Positions 36,829-43,479 of a stretch of DNA of 43,479 bases are shown here, piece after piece. The DNA comes from Bacteroidota bacterium (GTDB lineage Bacteria > Bacteroidota > Bacteroidia > Bacteroidales > Paludibacteraceae). The stretch's first letter is position 1, and every line of letters begins with the position of its first letter. The position numbers and the translations under genes are program-made. Under the pieces are notes generated by a model. It was not told the origin of the DNA, did no database searches, and saw only the letters and a list, made by a program, of their open reading frames with translations. The stretch spans positions 1-43,479 of the forward strand of contig JAFNAV010000058.1 of NCBI GenBank assembly GCA_017860345.1, in the 5' to 3' direction.

Positions 36829-37821
36829 ATGGATATAGATTTTGTTGTTACCTGGGTAGATATGAACGACCCCAAATGGCAAAAGGTTTTTGCCACGTAT
36901 TCGGGTAAAAAAGACAATAGCAAGAACGGAGTTTCCGAAGCAAGATTTCGCGACTACGGATTCCTAAAATATTGGTTTAGAGGCGTTGAAAAATTTGCAC
37001 CCTGGGTTCGCAAAGTTCATTTCGTAACCTGCGGGCAAAAACCTGAATGGCTCGATGAAACAAATCCTAAAATCAATCTGGTCAATCACGAAGATTACAT
37101 ACCGCATGAATTTTTGCCAAGCTACAACTCTGTTGTAATTGAGCGCTACTTACATAAAATACCTGATTTAGCTGAGCATTTTGTGTATTTCAATGATGAT
37201 TTTTACATTATAAATACCATCGGTCAGGAACGCTTTTTCAAAAATGGTTTACCCCGCGATATTGCAGCCTTTCTTTACAATCCGGGTTGGTCGCAATGGT
37301 ATAAACGCATCCAAAACAACATCAGAATCGTAAACCAAAATTTCGACAAAAAGGAGGTTATGTCCAAATTTCAGGATAAGTGGTTCGACAAAACATACGG
37401 AAGCAAGGCACGTTGGAATTATATTCTGAAACCATACAATAAATTCATAACCTTACGTACTCCGCACAATGCTCAGCCTTATTTAAAAAGCACTTTCGAC
37501 GAAGTTTGGGCTGTAGCCGGCGAAGAACTAACGGCAACATCTGTTAACCGATTCAGGGCCTTAAACGATTTAACTCCGGAACTCTTTCGCACATGGCAAA
37601 TATGTAAAGGAAATTTTGAACCATACAACACCTATCAGGATACGAAAATGTTCCCGCTTATGATAAAGCCCAAACAAGCGATTAAAGCCATTTATGAGCA
37701 AAGCTACTCATTGATTTGCCTCAACGACAATGTCCATATCCGAAATTACGAACAGGTTATGCAAAATATCAGGAATGCTTTTGAGAGTATTCTACCTGAA
37801 AAATCGAAATTTGAGATTTAA
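36829..37821 (+). CDS. Stealth-family sugar-phosphate transferase (capsular polysaccharide phosphotransferase-like)
   Basis: Stealth proteins transfer hexose-1-phosphate from nucleotide sugars, making phosphodiester-linked glycans in bacterial capsules; the animal GlcNAc-1-phosphotransferase is related. Conserved region 1 is FVVTWVDMNDPKWQ (residues 5-18). Region 2 spans ARFRDYGFLKYWFRGVEKF to YNSVVIERYLHKIPDLAEHF and YFNDDFYI. Later His-containing segments (LRTPHNAQPYLK, CLNDNVHI) and the C-terminal LPEKSKFEI fit the rest of the family. I place the start at ATG 36829 because family members begin directly before region 1. An in-frame ATG at 36772 would add 19 unlikely residues. It is convergent with a second Stealth gene at 37869. 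Confidence 0.85.
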   Translation: MDIDFVVTWVDMNDPKWQKVFATYSGKKDNSKNGVSEARFRDYGFLKYWFRGVEKFAPWVRKVHFVTCGQKPEWLDETNPKINLVNHEDYIPHEFLPSYNSVVIERYLHKIPDLAEHFVYFNDDFYIINTIGQERFFKNGLPRDIAAFLYNPGWSQWYKRIQNNIRIVNQNFDKKEVMSKFQDKWFDKTYGSKARWNYILKPYNKFITLRTPHNAQPYLKSTFDEVWAVAGEELTATSVNRFRALNDLTPELFRTWQICKGNFEPYNTYQDTKMFPLMIKPKQAIKAIYEQSYSLICLNDNVHIRNYEQVMQNIRNAFESILPEKSKFEI

Positions 37822-37868
37822 TACGCGCTGAGTAATTCAGGTTCAGCTACATCAATGAGAATTAAAAA

Positions 37869-38825
37869 CTACTTTTCGAATTGAGATTTTTCCGGGAAAA
37901 GCTTATTCAAAAACAGAGTAGACTTTCTTCTATCGCTATCCTGCGCATATTGCGAGTCGTTCATACAAAAAAATATCGGATTGTATTTTCCCAGATTTTT
38001 ATAATGTCTGTCTTTATGAATATGGATATAAAGAGATTCTTTTTTTGAACAATAATGTAAAACCCCACGCTTCTCGGCTAATGCTACGTACGAAAAAACG
38101 ATGCGCTCTATGTCTTCAGGACTACGCAAACGATTGTAGTGCATAGCCTCAAATTCAGTTTTAAAAACCTTTTCAGCCATCCGTCGACAATCACTTTTTA
38201 AGTAAGCGTCAATATTGTGATGCGGCATGCCACTGTAGTAGATTCCATATTTCTGCTTTACAAGTTCTGATGCCGTTTTAATACTTTTACTATAATTGTG
38301 TAAAGGTTTTTTACGAATTTCCTCCCTCCAAAACCATCGTAATCTTCTGAAACGCTTACGGGTAAGACGCACAACAGGAAAACCTTCGTCGGTAAAAAAA
38401 GTGTCAGGCGAAACCGAACGATTGATTAGCATATCGTCGTTAGCATATATAAAATGTTCGGAAAGCCCCTCAATTTTATACAGAAACAATTCTATAACAC
38501 CCGAATTATAGCAGGGCAATATTTCTTCGGGCATAATATCCTTATGATCAACCCGTTTTATTTTGGGGTTAGTCCAATCAATCCAATCAGGCGTTTGATT
38601 ATCAGTAATAATATAGATTTTATTAATCCACGAAGCATATTTTTCGACAGAACGAAGACTGAATTTCAGTTCATCGTTATTGATATAACGTCCCTCGCAA
38701 TTGGCCGACGAGGTTGTTTCAGCATCCCCGATAAACGCATTTCGTTTTGCCAACCACACAGGGTCACTGCCATCAACCCAAAGATAAACTAAATCTATAA
38801 TTATTTTTTCCTTGTCAATCTTCAT
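37869..38825 (-). CDS. Second Stealth-family sugar-phosphate transferase
   Basis: The 318-residue homologue of the gene at 36829 has region 1 as DLVYLWVDGSDPVW (about 10-23), a closer match to the family consensus. Region 2 reads NNDELKFSLRSVEKY, INKIYIITDNQTPDW and CYNSGVIELFLYKIEGLSEHFIYANDDMLI. The third region is seen in GMPHHNIDAYLKS and the fourth in NPIFFCMNDSQYA, with a FPEKSQFEK end nearly identical to that of its neighbour. Its start overlaps the end of the glycosyltransferase at 38815 by 11 bp, so translation is probably coupled. The two Stealth genes share low overall identity and face each other, so they are not a recent tandem copy. Confidence 0.88.
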   Translation of the reverse strand: MKIDKEKIIIDLVYLWVDGSDPVWLAKRNAFIGDAETTSSANCEGRYINNDELKFSLRSVEKYASWINKIYIITDNQTPDWIDWTNPKIKRVDHKDIMPEEILPCYNSGVIELFLYKIEGLSEHFIYANDDMLINRSVSPDTFFTDEGFPVVRLTRKRFRRLRWFWREEIRKKPLHNYSKSIKTASELVKQKYGIYYSGMPHHNIDAYLKSDCRRMAEKVFKTEFEAMHYNRLRSPEDIERIVFSYVALAEKRGVLHYCSKKESLYIHIHKDRHYKNLGKYNPIFFCMNDSQYAQDSDRRKSTLFLNKLFPEKSQFEK

Positions 38826-39609
38826 GTACTAAATTTTGTTTGATTATGGGGTATTCTTCTAGTATCGTTTCTAACGCAGTTTTGTTCAGATCGGTCTTCG
38901 ACTTAAAATTGACTGTTTTCAACGACAGCTCCTTAGGTTTCTTAAGCCCTTTGGGTTTGTTGTAGCCAAAAGGCACAGGTATAATCTTTGTCCCGTTTGC
39001 CACTGCAGCTGCCCAAAACCAAATATCGTCAGTAGTTGGAGCTAATTTTTTAAAAAGCTCAGGTTTAATCATATCCATTTTTAACGAATGCGGCGGGTAT
39101 AATACACCTCCCACACCCGTTTGGATATTTTTAAATCCGGAATGAATCCGTTTGAATATAAAGCTATACCATCTGTATTTTTTCCATTTGCGATATGGAG
39201 CACCTAATATTATCCGTTTGGCGCGATGAGCAAATATTGCATCAGGAATTTGTTTGTGTAAATACAGTAATTTACGCAACATATTTTTATCGTACCACAC
39301 ATCGTCGTCAATGGTAATAATAACAGCATCAGGAAAATCAATCAGCGCCGGTACTAATTTACGATATGAACGAATATCGTCGTCGTAATTTCTGATTTCA
39401 AAAACAGGGTTGCTATCAGCTATGTTTTGAAGCTCCTCAGGAATTCCAGTCTCAGCAAATTGCGAATAAGTCAGATAAAGTACAATTTTATCGGGCATTA
39501 CAGTACTCTTTAAAATTGATTTCACTGCCTGAGTGGCATACCAGATGGCCGCAGGGAATGAAGTAAGACTTACTACTATTTGCTCGTGTTTCGATGATTT
39601 TGAGTTCAT
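38815..39609 (-). CDS. GT-A-fold glycosyltransferase
   Basis: A 264-residue cytosolic protein. It opens with QIVVSLTSFPAAIWY and VMPDKIVLYLT, the beta-alpha start of a GT2-like nucleotide-sugar-binding fold. IITIDDDVWYD (Asp101-Asp103) provides the metal/nucleotide-sugar DxD site. TTDDIWFWAAAVANGTKIIPVPFG resembles the ED/DD acceptor-side motif of GT2-like enzymes. It shares an operon with the downstream Stealth gene (11-bp overlap). TATTTTTG on the minus strand (39659-39652) is a likely -7 box. Sugar donor and acceptor cannot be read from sequence. Confidence 0.8.
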   Translation of the reverse strand: MNSKSSKHEQIVVSLTSFPAAIWYATQAVKSILKSTVMPDKIVLYLTYSQFAETGIPEELQNIADSNPVFEIRNYDDDIRSYRKLVPALIDFPDAVIITIDDDVWYDKNMLRKLLYLHKQIPDAIFAHRAKRIILGAPYRKWKKYRWYSFIFKRIHSGFKNIQTGVGGVLYPPHSLKMDMIKPELFKKLAPTTDDIWFWAAAVANGTKIIPVPFGYNKPKGLKKPKELSLKTVNFKSKTDLNKTALETILEEYPIIKQNLVHED

Positions 39610-39651
39610 AATTATTTGTAGTGCATGTTATTATATTTGCTATTTAGACCA

Positions 39652-39659
39652 CAAAAATA
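39652..39659 (-). promoter_or_regulatory. Candidate -7 box of the glycosyltransferase-Stealth operon
   Basis: On the minus strand TATTTTTG matches TAnnTTTG, about 43 nt upstream of the glycosyltransferase start. The -33 element is not clear. Confidence 0.45.
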
Positions 39660-39779
39660 TTATTTTATATGTATCTATGAATGGATATCAGCAGATTTTT
39701 AAAATAATTTATACGATAATTATTCAATGGCCCGGTATAAAATATAGATATTTCACGCAAACGGAACATATGTTGCCAC

Positions 39780-39795
39780 CCCGATAGCTATCGGG
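39780..39795. repeat. CCCGATAGCTATCGGG palindrome
   Basis: A perfect 16-bp palindrome, the clearest copy of the hairpin family also seen at 30636-30651 and, in diverged form, at 26734-26755. It lies between the polymerase-like gene and the glycosyltransferase gene, both on the minus strand. Confidence 0.7.
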
Positions 39796-39824
39796 AAGCT
39801 GTCAAGTTCTCTTTTTGCGTAGAA

Positions 39825-41249
39825 TTAAATCTCCTTCCTGTTATTTACAGTTTTCACATCTGGTTTGGCAACCATCAGGCAAAAAACCAATGCGAACGTA
39901 AATATCCCTCGTACCAAAACCAGTGGTGATTCAATATTCATTAAACAAAAAAACAGTAGAAATGCAATGAATAAAAGCCAGTTACGTTTCCGGTAACTCA
40001 GGTAAAACAAATAAACAATTATGGATAAAATGGAAATCAGTCCTAAGATACCCGCCTGCATCAAATCTCCTACTACCTGATTGTGAGGATGCTTAAGCGT
40101 AAATGGTGTACCCTTAACATGTCGCCAAAAAAAAGGATTGTCTTCATTGATATACTGTGTCATACCTCCTAAACCAGTGCCACGATATGTATTATCATGT
40201 ATCGACTGAAAGGCAGCCTGATACAATGAATGCCTGATAGGATCATTAAAAAAGGCGTTAATCTTCGTATGAAAGAAGTAAACTCCTAAAGCCGCTGTAA
40301 CTGCAAAAACAAACAAACTTACTACCAGTAGTTTTTTCTTATTGCGTATATTATATAAAAAACCTGACACATTAACAATCAGCCAAACGAGCTGCATATA
40401 ACGCGAATCAGTAAAAACAGCTATTAAAAAGGTAGTAATAATCAGAAAAATAAGCTCCGTAAAAATAGCCTTATTTGCCACTTCTCTTTTAAGAATATAA
40501 TACCACCCTATAGCTAACCCCAATAGCATGATAAAGCCGTTGTAAGTAGGATGAGCATGATTTGTCCATCCAAAAGCAAATGCGTAAACGGGATCAAACC
40601 CATTCGTAGATTCGGCAGAAATATACCACGGAAAAACAGCATAATGGCAAGCATTACAGGTAACTATCCAACTGACAACAGAGTAGAAAGCGTAAAACAA
40701 TGCCAACCTGAACATCATCAGCATAATCAGCTTGAAATCAGACTCATTCAGCTTAAAAAAGCAAAAAAACAATGGAATATAAACCAATGGCGAAATATTA
40801 CCCAACAATTTGAGTCCTTCATTTAAGTTTTTAGTCCATAACAAGCTTAACGCATTAACTGCAAAGTAAATAAGCAACAGCCAGTGAAAGACTTGCGGTC
40901 GATAAATCTTTTTATCATACAAAAAATTGATTAATACCACCACTCCAAAAACAATTGAAAACAAAAAACTTGTATGCGACACGAAGTTGAGGGTAATAAG
41001 CAATGAAACCAAACTCAGAATTAACAGCTTCTTACGCACTAATTGCTCCCGGAAATAAGCGAAGTCAAACAAATACATCAAAGGCAAAGATGCTACAACC
41101 ACAAGAAATATCTTATAGTATATCGTATTATCTGCTTTAAAGCAAACAGCATCAAAACTTATATTGAAAAAAAATAAAAAAACAATAGTTAAAGTAAACA
41201 TCCATGGAATCATCGCTCCAATACTCAACCGTTTATAAAACATATTCAT
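39825..41249 (-). CDS. O-antigen ligase/polymerase family membrane protein
   Basis: A 474-residue protein with about a dozen hydrophobic helices, starting at residue 12. The large periplasmic loop near the C-terminal third holds the Wzy_C/O-antigen-ligase signature: RGTGLGGMTQYINE followed by TLKHPHNQVVGDLMQAGILGL (about residues 380-405), with the conserved His-rich HPHN. Enzymes of this type polymerise or ligate undecaprenyl-linked glycans on the periplasmic side. Sitting next to a glycosyltransferase and Stealth enzymes, it probably acts on the same surface polymer. Whether it is a polymerase or a ligase cannot be told from sequence. Codon use and AT content resemble its neighbours. Confidence 0.87.
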   Translation of the reverse strand: MNMFYKRLSIGAMIPWMFTLTIVFLFFFNISFDAVCFKADNTIYYKIFLVVVASLPLMYLFDFAYFREQLVRKKLLILSLVSLLITLNFVSHTSFLFSIVFGVVVLINFLYDKKIYRPQVFHWLLLIYFAVNALSLLWTKNLNEGLKLLGNISPLVYIPLFFCFFKLNESDFKLIMLMMFRLALFYAFYSVVSWIVTCNACHYAVFPWYISAESTNGFDPVYAFAFGWTNHAHPTYNGFIMLLGLAIGWYYILKREVANKAIFTELIFLIITTFLIAVFTDSRYMQLVWLIVNVSGFLYNIRNKKKLLVVSLFVFAVTAALGVYFFHTKINAFFNDPIRHSLYQAAFQSIHDNTYRGTGLGGMTQYINEDNPFFWRHVKGTPFTLKHPHNQVVGDLMQAGILGLISILSIIVYLFYLSYRKRNWLLFIAFLLFFCLMNIESPLVLVRGIFTFALVFCLMVAKPDVKTVNNRKEI

Positions 41250-41734
41250 ATTTAAAATTTTAAAATCTCCTGCATAACTAACTATTGTTCTTTTGATAAT
41301 AATTGCTCCAGTGAAAGAAACATATCTGATCTTTCTATTGAGGTTATAATTGACGCAATTGTAACGTAATGGTTATGAACAAATAATCATTTTGTAACAA
41401 AAAAAATCATCTCATGTTAGTACATTAATTTGGTGTCGCAAAGAAACGTCTTTTTTTATAAAGTGGCAAGAAATATTGAAAATTTATACAATATGTTTAC
41501 CTTAAAACAGCCACGTTAGTCTTTATTAAAAAAACAAACATCTCTGAGCAGTTCATGCAGCTTATTCGCCCCATACGCAGCTCATAAATAACAAACTTTT
41601 TGACTAACTTTGAGGTCAATAAGTCGATATCATTATTTTCTTATCAAACGCTCCTGCTTAAATCTTACATAGAAGAGACTGAAAATAAGAATTACTTGTG
41701 CAAATCATTTCTACAAACCAACACATTACATAAA
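41250..41734. other. Divergent intergenic region
   Basis: 485 bp between the polymerase-like gene (minus) and the radical SAM gene (plus). A reading frame continuous with the radical SAM gene extends back to a TTG at 41600, but TAACTTTG at 41605-41612 fits a -7 promoter box lying inside that extension, which argues for the ATG at 41735. No RNA gene was seen. Confidence 0.5.
41605..41612 (+). promoter_or_regulatory. Candidate -7 box of the radical SAM gene
   Basis: TAACTTTG matches TAnnTTTG about 120 bp upstream of ATG 41735. A -33 TTTG at exact spacing is not visible. Confidence 0.45.
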
Positions 41735-42583
41735 ATGAACTTTAAGTTCAAAAAAATATATATCGAAATAACCAATCGTTGCAATTTCAGTTGCAGCTTT
41801 TGTTTTAGTACATCGCGTGCATCAAAATTTATGTCGCCCGACGAGTTTAAAATAATTGCACAAAAAATCCGATTGCATACTTCGTATATCTACCTCCATG
41901 TACTTGGCGAACCACTGCTGCATCCCGCTTTGGATGAGATACTGTCTGTTGCCGAAGATCTTAAATTCAATATAAACATTACTACCAACGGCGCTCTTTT
42001 AGATAAAAAAAAAGATCTGCTGCTCAAGCACAAAATCCGCCAGATAAATATATCGCTGCACGATGCCGAAGAGAACGTTCCTGTCAGCGAATGGGATGCC
42101 TATATGAATAGCGTATTTAGCTATATTGCGGCCGATGCAGCCCAAACATACATCAACCTGCGGCTATGGAATAGTGGGGCCGAAAACAAGAATGATTTCA
42201 ACCGCTACTGCCTTGCAAAAATATCGGAACTGTATCAGCTCCCGTTTAACACAGACTATTCGCCCAACGGTGAAGTAAAACATAAGCTCGGTGAACATCT
42301 GTTTATGCAGTTTGCACCCCGTTTCCAATGGCCCGACGGCGAGCATATACGCAGCCTGAAAACAAAGACCTGCTATGCACTTCGCGACCATATAGCCATT
42401 CTGTCCGACGGCACCGTAGTACCTTGCTGTATCGATGCCGACAGTCATCTGAAACTTGGAAATATATTTGAAAACGACCTTAACCAAATACTCAACACTC
42501 CCCGCTCTATCAAAATCCGTAATGGCTTTGCCAACAATAAGGTCGTTGAAGACTATTGTCTCACCTGCGGGTTTATGGTGTAG
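41735..42583 (+). CDS. Radical SAM protein with SPASM-type C-terminus
   Basis: The N-terminal radical SAM domain has IEITNRCNFSCSFCFS, with the CxxxCxxC cluster ligands Cys16, Cys20 and Cys23 counted from ATG 41735. HVLGEPLLHP and INITTNGALL are the usual Gly-Glu and Asn-Gly motifs for SAM binding. The C-terminal part has AILSDGTVVPCCIDADSHLKLGNIF, then DYCLTCGF, typical of SPASM/Twitch auxiliary-cluster proteins. Such enzymes modify peptides or sugars, or act in cofactor or glycan pathways. No precursor-peptide gene is visible nearby, so the substrate is open. It may belong to the adjacent glycan cluster. I chose ATG 41735 over TTG 41600 because homologous domains begin just before the cluster motif and a promoter box lies in between. 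Confidence 0.85.
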   Translation: MNFKFKKIYIEITNRCNFSCSFCFSTSRASKFMSPDEFKIIAQKIRLHTSYIYLHVLGEPLLHPALDEILSVAEDLKFNINITTNGALLDKKKDLLLKHKIRQINISLHDAEENVPVSEWDAYMNSVFSYIAADAAQTYINLRLWNSGAENKNDFNRYCLAKISELYQLPFNTDYSPNGEVKHKLGEHLFMQFAPRFQWPDGEHIRSLKTKTCYALRDHIAILSDGTVVPCCIDADSHLKLGNIFENDLNQILNTPRSIKIRNGFANNKVVEDYCLTCGFMV

Positions 42584-43065
42584 AAACACAGTTAACACAA
42601 AAACATCCCAGAGCCATGCCATTGAGCTGTTTTATAACGGTGCTGTAGACAACCGACAACAGACAACGAACCGTTGTTCGGGCGGACAAAGCATCGTTGT
42701 CCGAGCGAGCAAAGCACCATTGTTCGAGTTGACAAGGGATCGTTGTTCGGGCGACGAAGTCCGTTCATTAAATCGCGTAGCAAAACAACGAAAAGTCTTA
42801 AGTCAAAAGTCTTGGCTCTTGGCTCGATTATTCATTGTCAATTATTCATTATCAATTGTTATTTATCATTCATCACTTATCATTTTCTTTCGAGGGGCAT
42901 CGCCCCGATTTCTTTGTAGTGTTAAACACAAAGCCTCAAAGACACGAAAAAAACCCTCCCACCCTAAGTAAATGTTTGAAAACATTTACAACTATGTGTT
43001 CTTGGTTTTAGAGTAAAAAAGAAAAACTATGTTGACTATGTGTCCAAAAAAACCACCCGGCATCG
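42584..43065. other. Gene-free repeat-rich region after the radical SAM gene
   Basis: No credible gene. It holds four 23-bp imperfect tandem repeats (42672-42763), an AT-rich stretch of ATTATTCATTGTCAATT-like words (about 42825-42885), a GGGGC/GCCCC hairpin near 42893-42905 and a perfect 10-bp inverted repeat GTAAATGTTT/AAACATTTAC with a 2-nt loop (42968-42989). The look is that of decayed intergenic repeat DNA. Confidence 0.6.
42672..42763. repeat. Four imperfect 23-bp tandem repeats
   Basis: Units start at 42672, 42695, 42718 and 42741. Each opens with CRTTGTYCG and has a conserved G-A-C/G-C-A-A-R centre. The 23-bp period is not a multiple of three, so it is not a coding repeat. Adjacent units also allow short stems (GGACAA at 42684-42689 with TTGTCC at 42697-42702). 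Confidence 0.7.
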
Positions 43066-43081
43066 CCTTCGGAACGACAAT

Positions 43082-43118
43082 AAAAAAAGCCCTTACTACA
43101 TTGCTGTAATAAGGACTT
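43082..43118 (-). terminator. rRNA-type terminator, copy 1
   Basis: On the minus strand a 14-bp stem with two G:T pairs (43118-43105 with 43100-43087) and GCAA tetraloop is followed by a T run (43086-43082). Confidence 0.88.
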
Positions 43119-43149
43119 CTTAAAAAACGGCGGCTATCCGCCAGTAGTC

Positions 43150-43188
43150 GGACAAGTTCTACGCTCCCACTGTTACGCAGTACCATCG
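43150..43188 (-). pseudogene. Truncated 5S rRNA fragment
   Basis: It matches the last 39 nt of the 5S-like gene at 43358-43467 (from CGATGGTACTGCG onward) with two changes. Immediately upstream on the minus strand is the sequence ATTATCTCTT, which also flanks the 5' end of the other copy, so this copy looks like the same locus with the 5' two-thirds of 5S deleted. Confidence 0.75.
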
Positions 43189-43194
43189 AAGAGA

Positions 43195-43265
43195 TAATGA
43201 ATAATTGATAATTATTCATTGTTAATTATTAATTATTAATTGTTAATTGTTAATTGTTAATTATA
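43195..43265. repeat. AT-rich TTAATTG/A heptamer run
   Basis: The spacer between the two 5S-like blocks consists mainly of repeats of TTAATTA, TTAATTG and similar words, a low-complexity sequence common in Bacteroidota spacers. Confidence 0.6.
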
Positions 43266-43273
43266 TCGCTTTT

Positions 43274-43396
43274 CCTTCGGAAACGACACAAAAAAAGCCC
43301 TTACTACATTGCTGTAATAAGGACTTCTTAAAAAACGGCGGCTATCCGCCAGTAGTCGGACAAGTTCTACTCTCCCACTCTTACGCAGTACCATCG
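43274..43396. repeat. 123-bp repeat, copy 2
   Basis: Second copy of the 5S-3'-end plus terminator block described at 43066. It is continuous with the longer 5S-like gene. Confidence 0.85.
43290..43326 (-). terminator. rRNA-type terminator, copy 2
   Basis: Same 14-bp stem, GCAA tetraloop and T run as copy 1, located just downstream of the 5S-like gene on the minus strand. Confidence 0.9.
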
Positions 43397-43467
43397 ACGT
43401 GATTGGGCTTATCCGCCAGCTGGCGGATCGGAATGGCAAGAGCTGGAATCCCAATGCTATAACCACC
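43358..43467 (-). rRNA. rrf: 5S rRNA-like gene, rearranged
   Basis: The minus strand begins GGTGGTTATAGCATTGGG and contains CATTCCGA, TAAGCCCAATCACG, CGATGGTACTGCG and GTGGGAGAGTAG, the 5S rRNA landmarks; helix II (TTGGG/CCCAA) and helix IV are intact. In place of the usual AACAGAGAAGTT after CCATTCCG lies an 18-bp perfect palindrome (43411-43428, ATCCGCC centre AGCT), which removes one side of helix III. The 3' end pairs only partly with the 5' end, so the boundary at 43358 is approximate. It may be a defective 5S copy or an assembly hybrid of a repeat and 5S. A 23S gene is expected beyond the right edge. Confidence 0.6.
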
Positions 43468-43479
43468 TGAAGAGATAAT

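Larger units (their letters stand above)
43066..43188. repeat. 123-bp repeat, copy 1 (5S 3' segment plus terminator)
   Basis: Nearly identical to 43274-43396, offset by 208 bp. It contains, on the minus strand, the 3' part of a 5S-like gene, a GGCGG/CCGCC hairpin and a strong terminator. Few substitutions separate the copies; two lie in the 5S helix IV region. Confidence 0.85.

Noticed and set aside
41600..41734. TTG-initiated extension of the radical SAM protein
   Set aside because: A -7 promoter box (41605-41612) lies inside it, and the family start fits ATG 41735.
42672..42763. CRISPR array
   Set aside because: Units abut each other without unique spacers and diverge too much; no cas genes are present.
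42456..42971. 171-codon plus-strand frame overlapping the radical SAM end and the 23-bp repeats
   Set aside because: It is out of frame with the real gene and its second half translates repeats and AT-rich spacer; no domain pattern.

Overview
The window reads as a chromosomal piece of a Bacteroidota bacterium, most likely order Bacteroidales. The evidence is a SusC/SusD pair, a fused SecDF, a short GyrB without the long insertion of the E. coli protein, promoters of the TTTG-N19/20-TAnnTTTG type, A-rich gene starts instead of Shine-Dalgarno sites, and many outer-membrane lipoprotein signals. No species can be named from sequence alone.

Layout. 1-3.7 kb: initiator tRNA with promoter and terminator (minus), then secDF. 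4.0-4.8 kb: a DapB-like reductase. 5.0-19.9 kb: a polysaccharide utilisation locus. It has a membrane-tethered sensor/regulator (Reg_prop propeller, Y_Y_Y, TM, LuxR-type HTH), a 690-bp leader region with candidate operator and hairpin, a GH144-type enzyme, SusC, SusD, a LamG-type surface lipoprotein, a GH3 enzyme and a second, lipoprotein GH144-type enzyme. The GH144 + GH3 pairing points to beta-1,2-glucan (sophoro-oligosaccharides): a surface endo-enzyme cuts the polymer, SusCD imports fragments, and periplasmic GH144 and GH3 finish them. 19.9-26.3 kb: a patatin/beta-barrel protein (minus), an unrecognised secreted protein with a possible permuted papain-type His/Cys pair, and an S9 peptidase. 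26.3-34.7 kb: a decayed DUF1801 gene, metF, a DUF4834 protein, dacB-birA (minus), an alkylguanine methyltransferase (minus), a CBM9-like Gly/Met-rich secreted protein and gyrB.

34.9-42.6 kb: a LOG-family protein and a surface-glycan cluster. It holds a cytosolic GH16-fold protein whose catalytic Glu/Asp/Glu positions are replaced by His/Asn/His, two Stealth-family sugar-phosphate transferase homologues in convergent orientation, a GT-A type glycosyltransferase, an O-antigen ligase/polymerase-like membrane protein and a radical SAM/SPASM protein. Two Stealth homologues plus a polymerase suggest a phosphodiester-linked glycan.

42.6-43.5 kb: no protein gene. It holds four imperfect 23-bp tandem repeats, several hairpins and a 123-bp duplicated block made of the 3' end of a 5S rRNA-like gene plus a strong terminator. 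The 5S-like copy at the right edge carries an 18-bp perfect palindrome in place of one side of helix III. The window ends just beyond it, probably at the edge of an rRNA operon.
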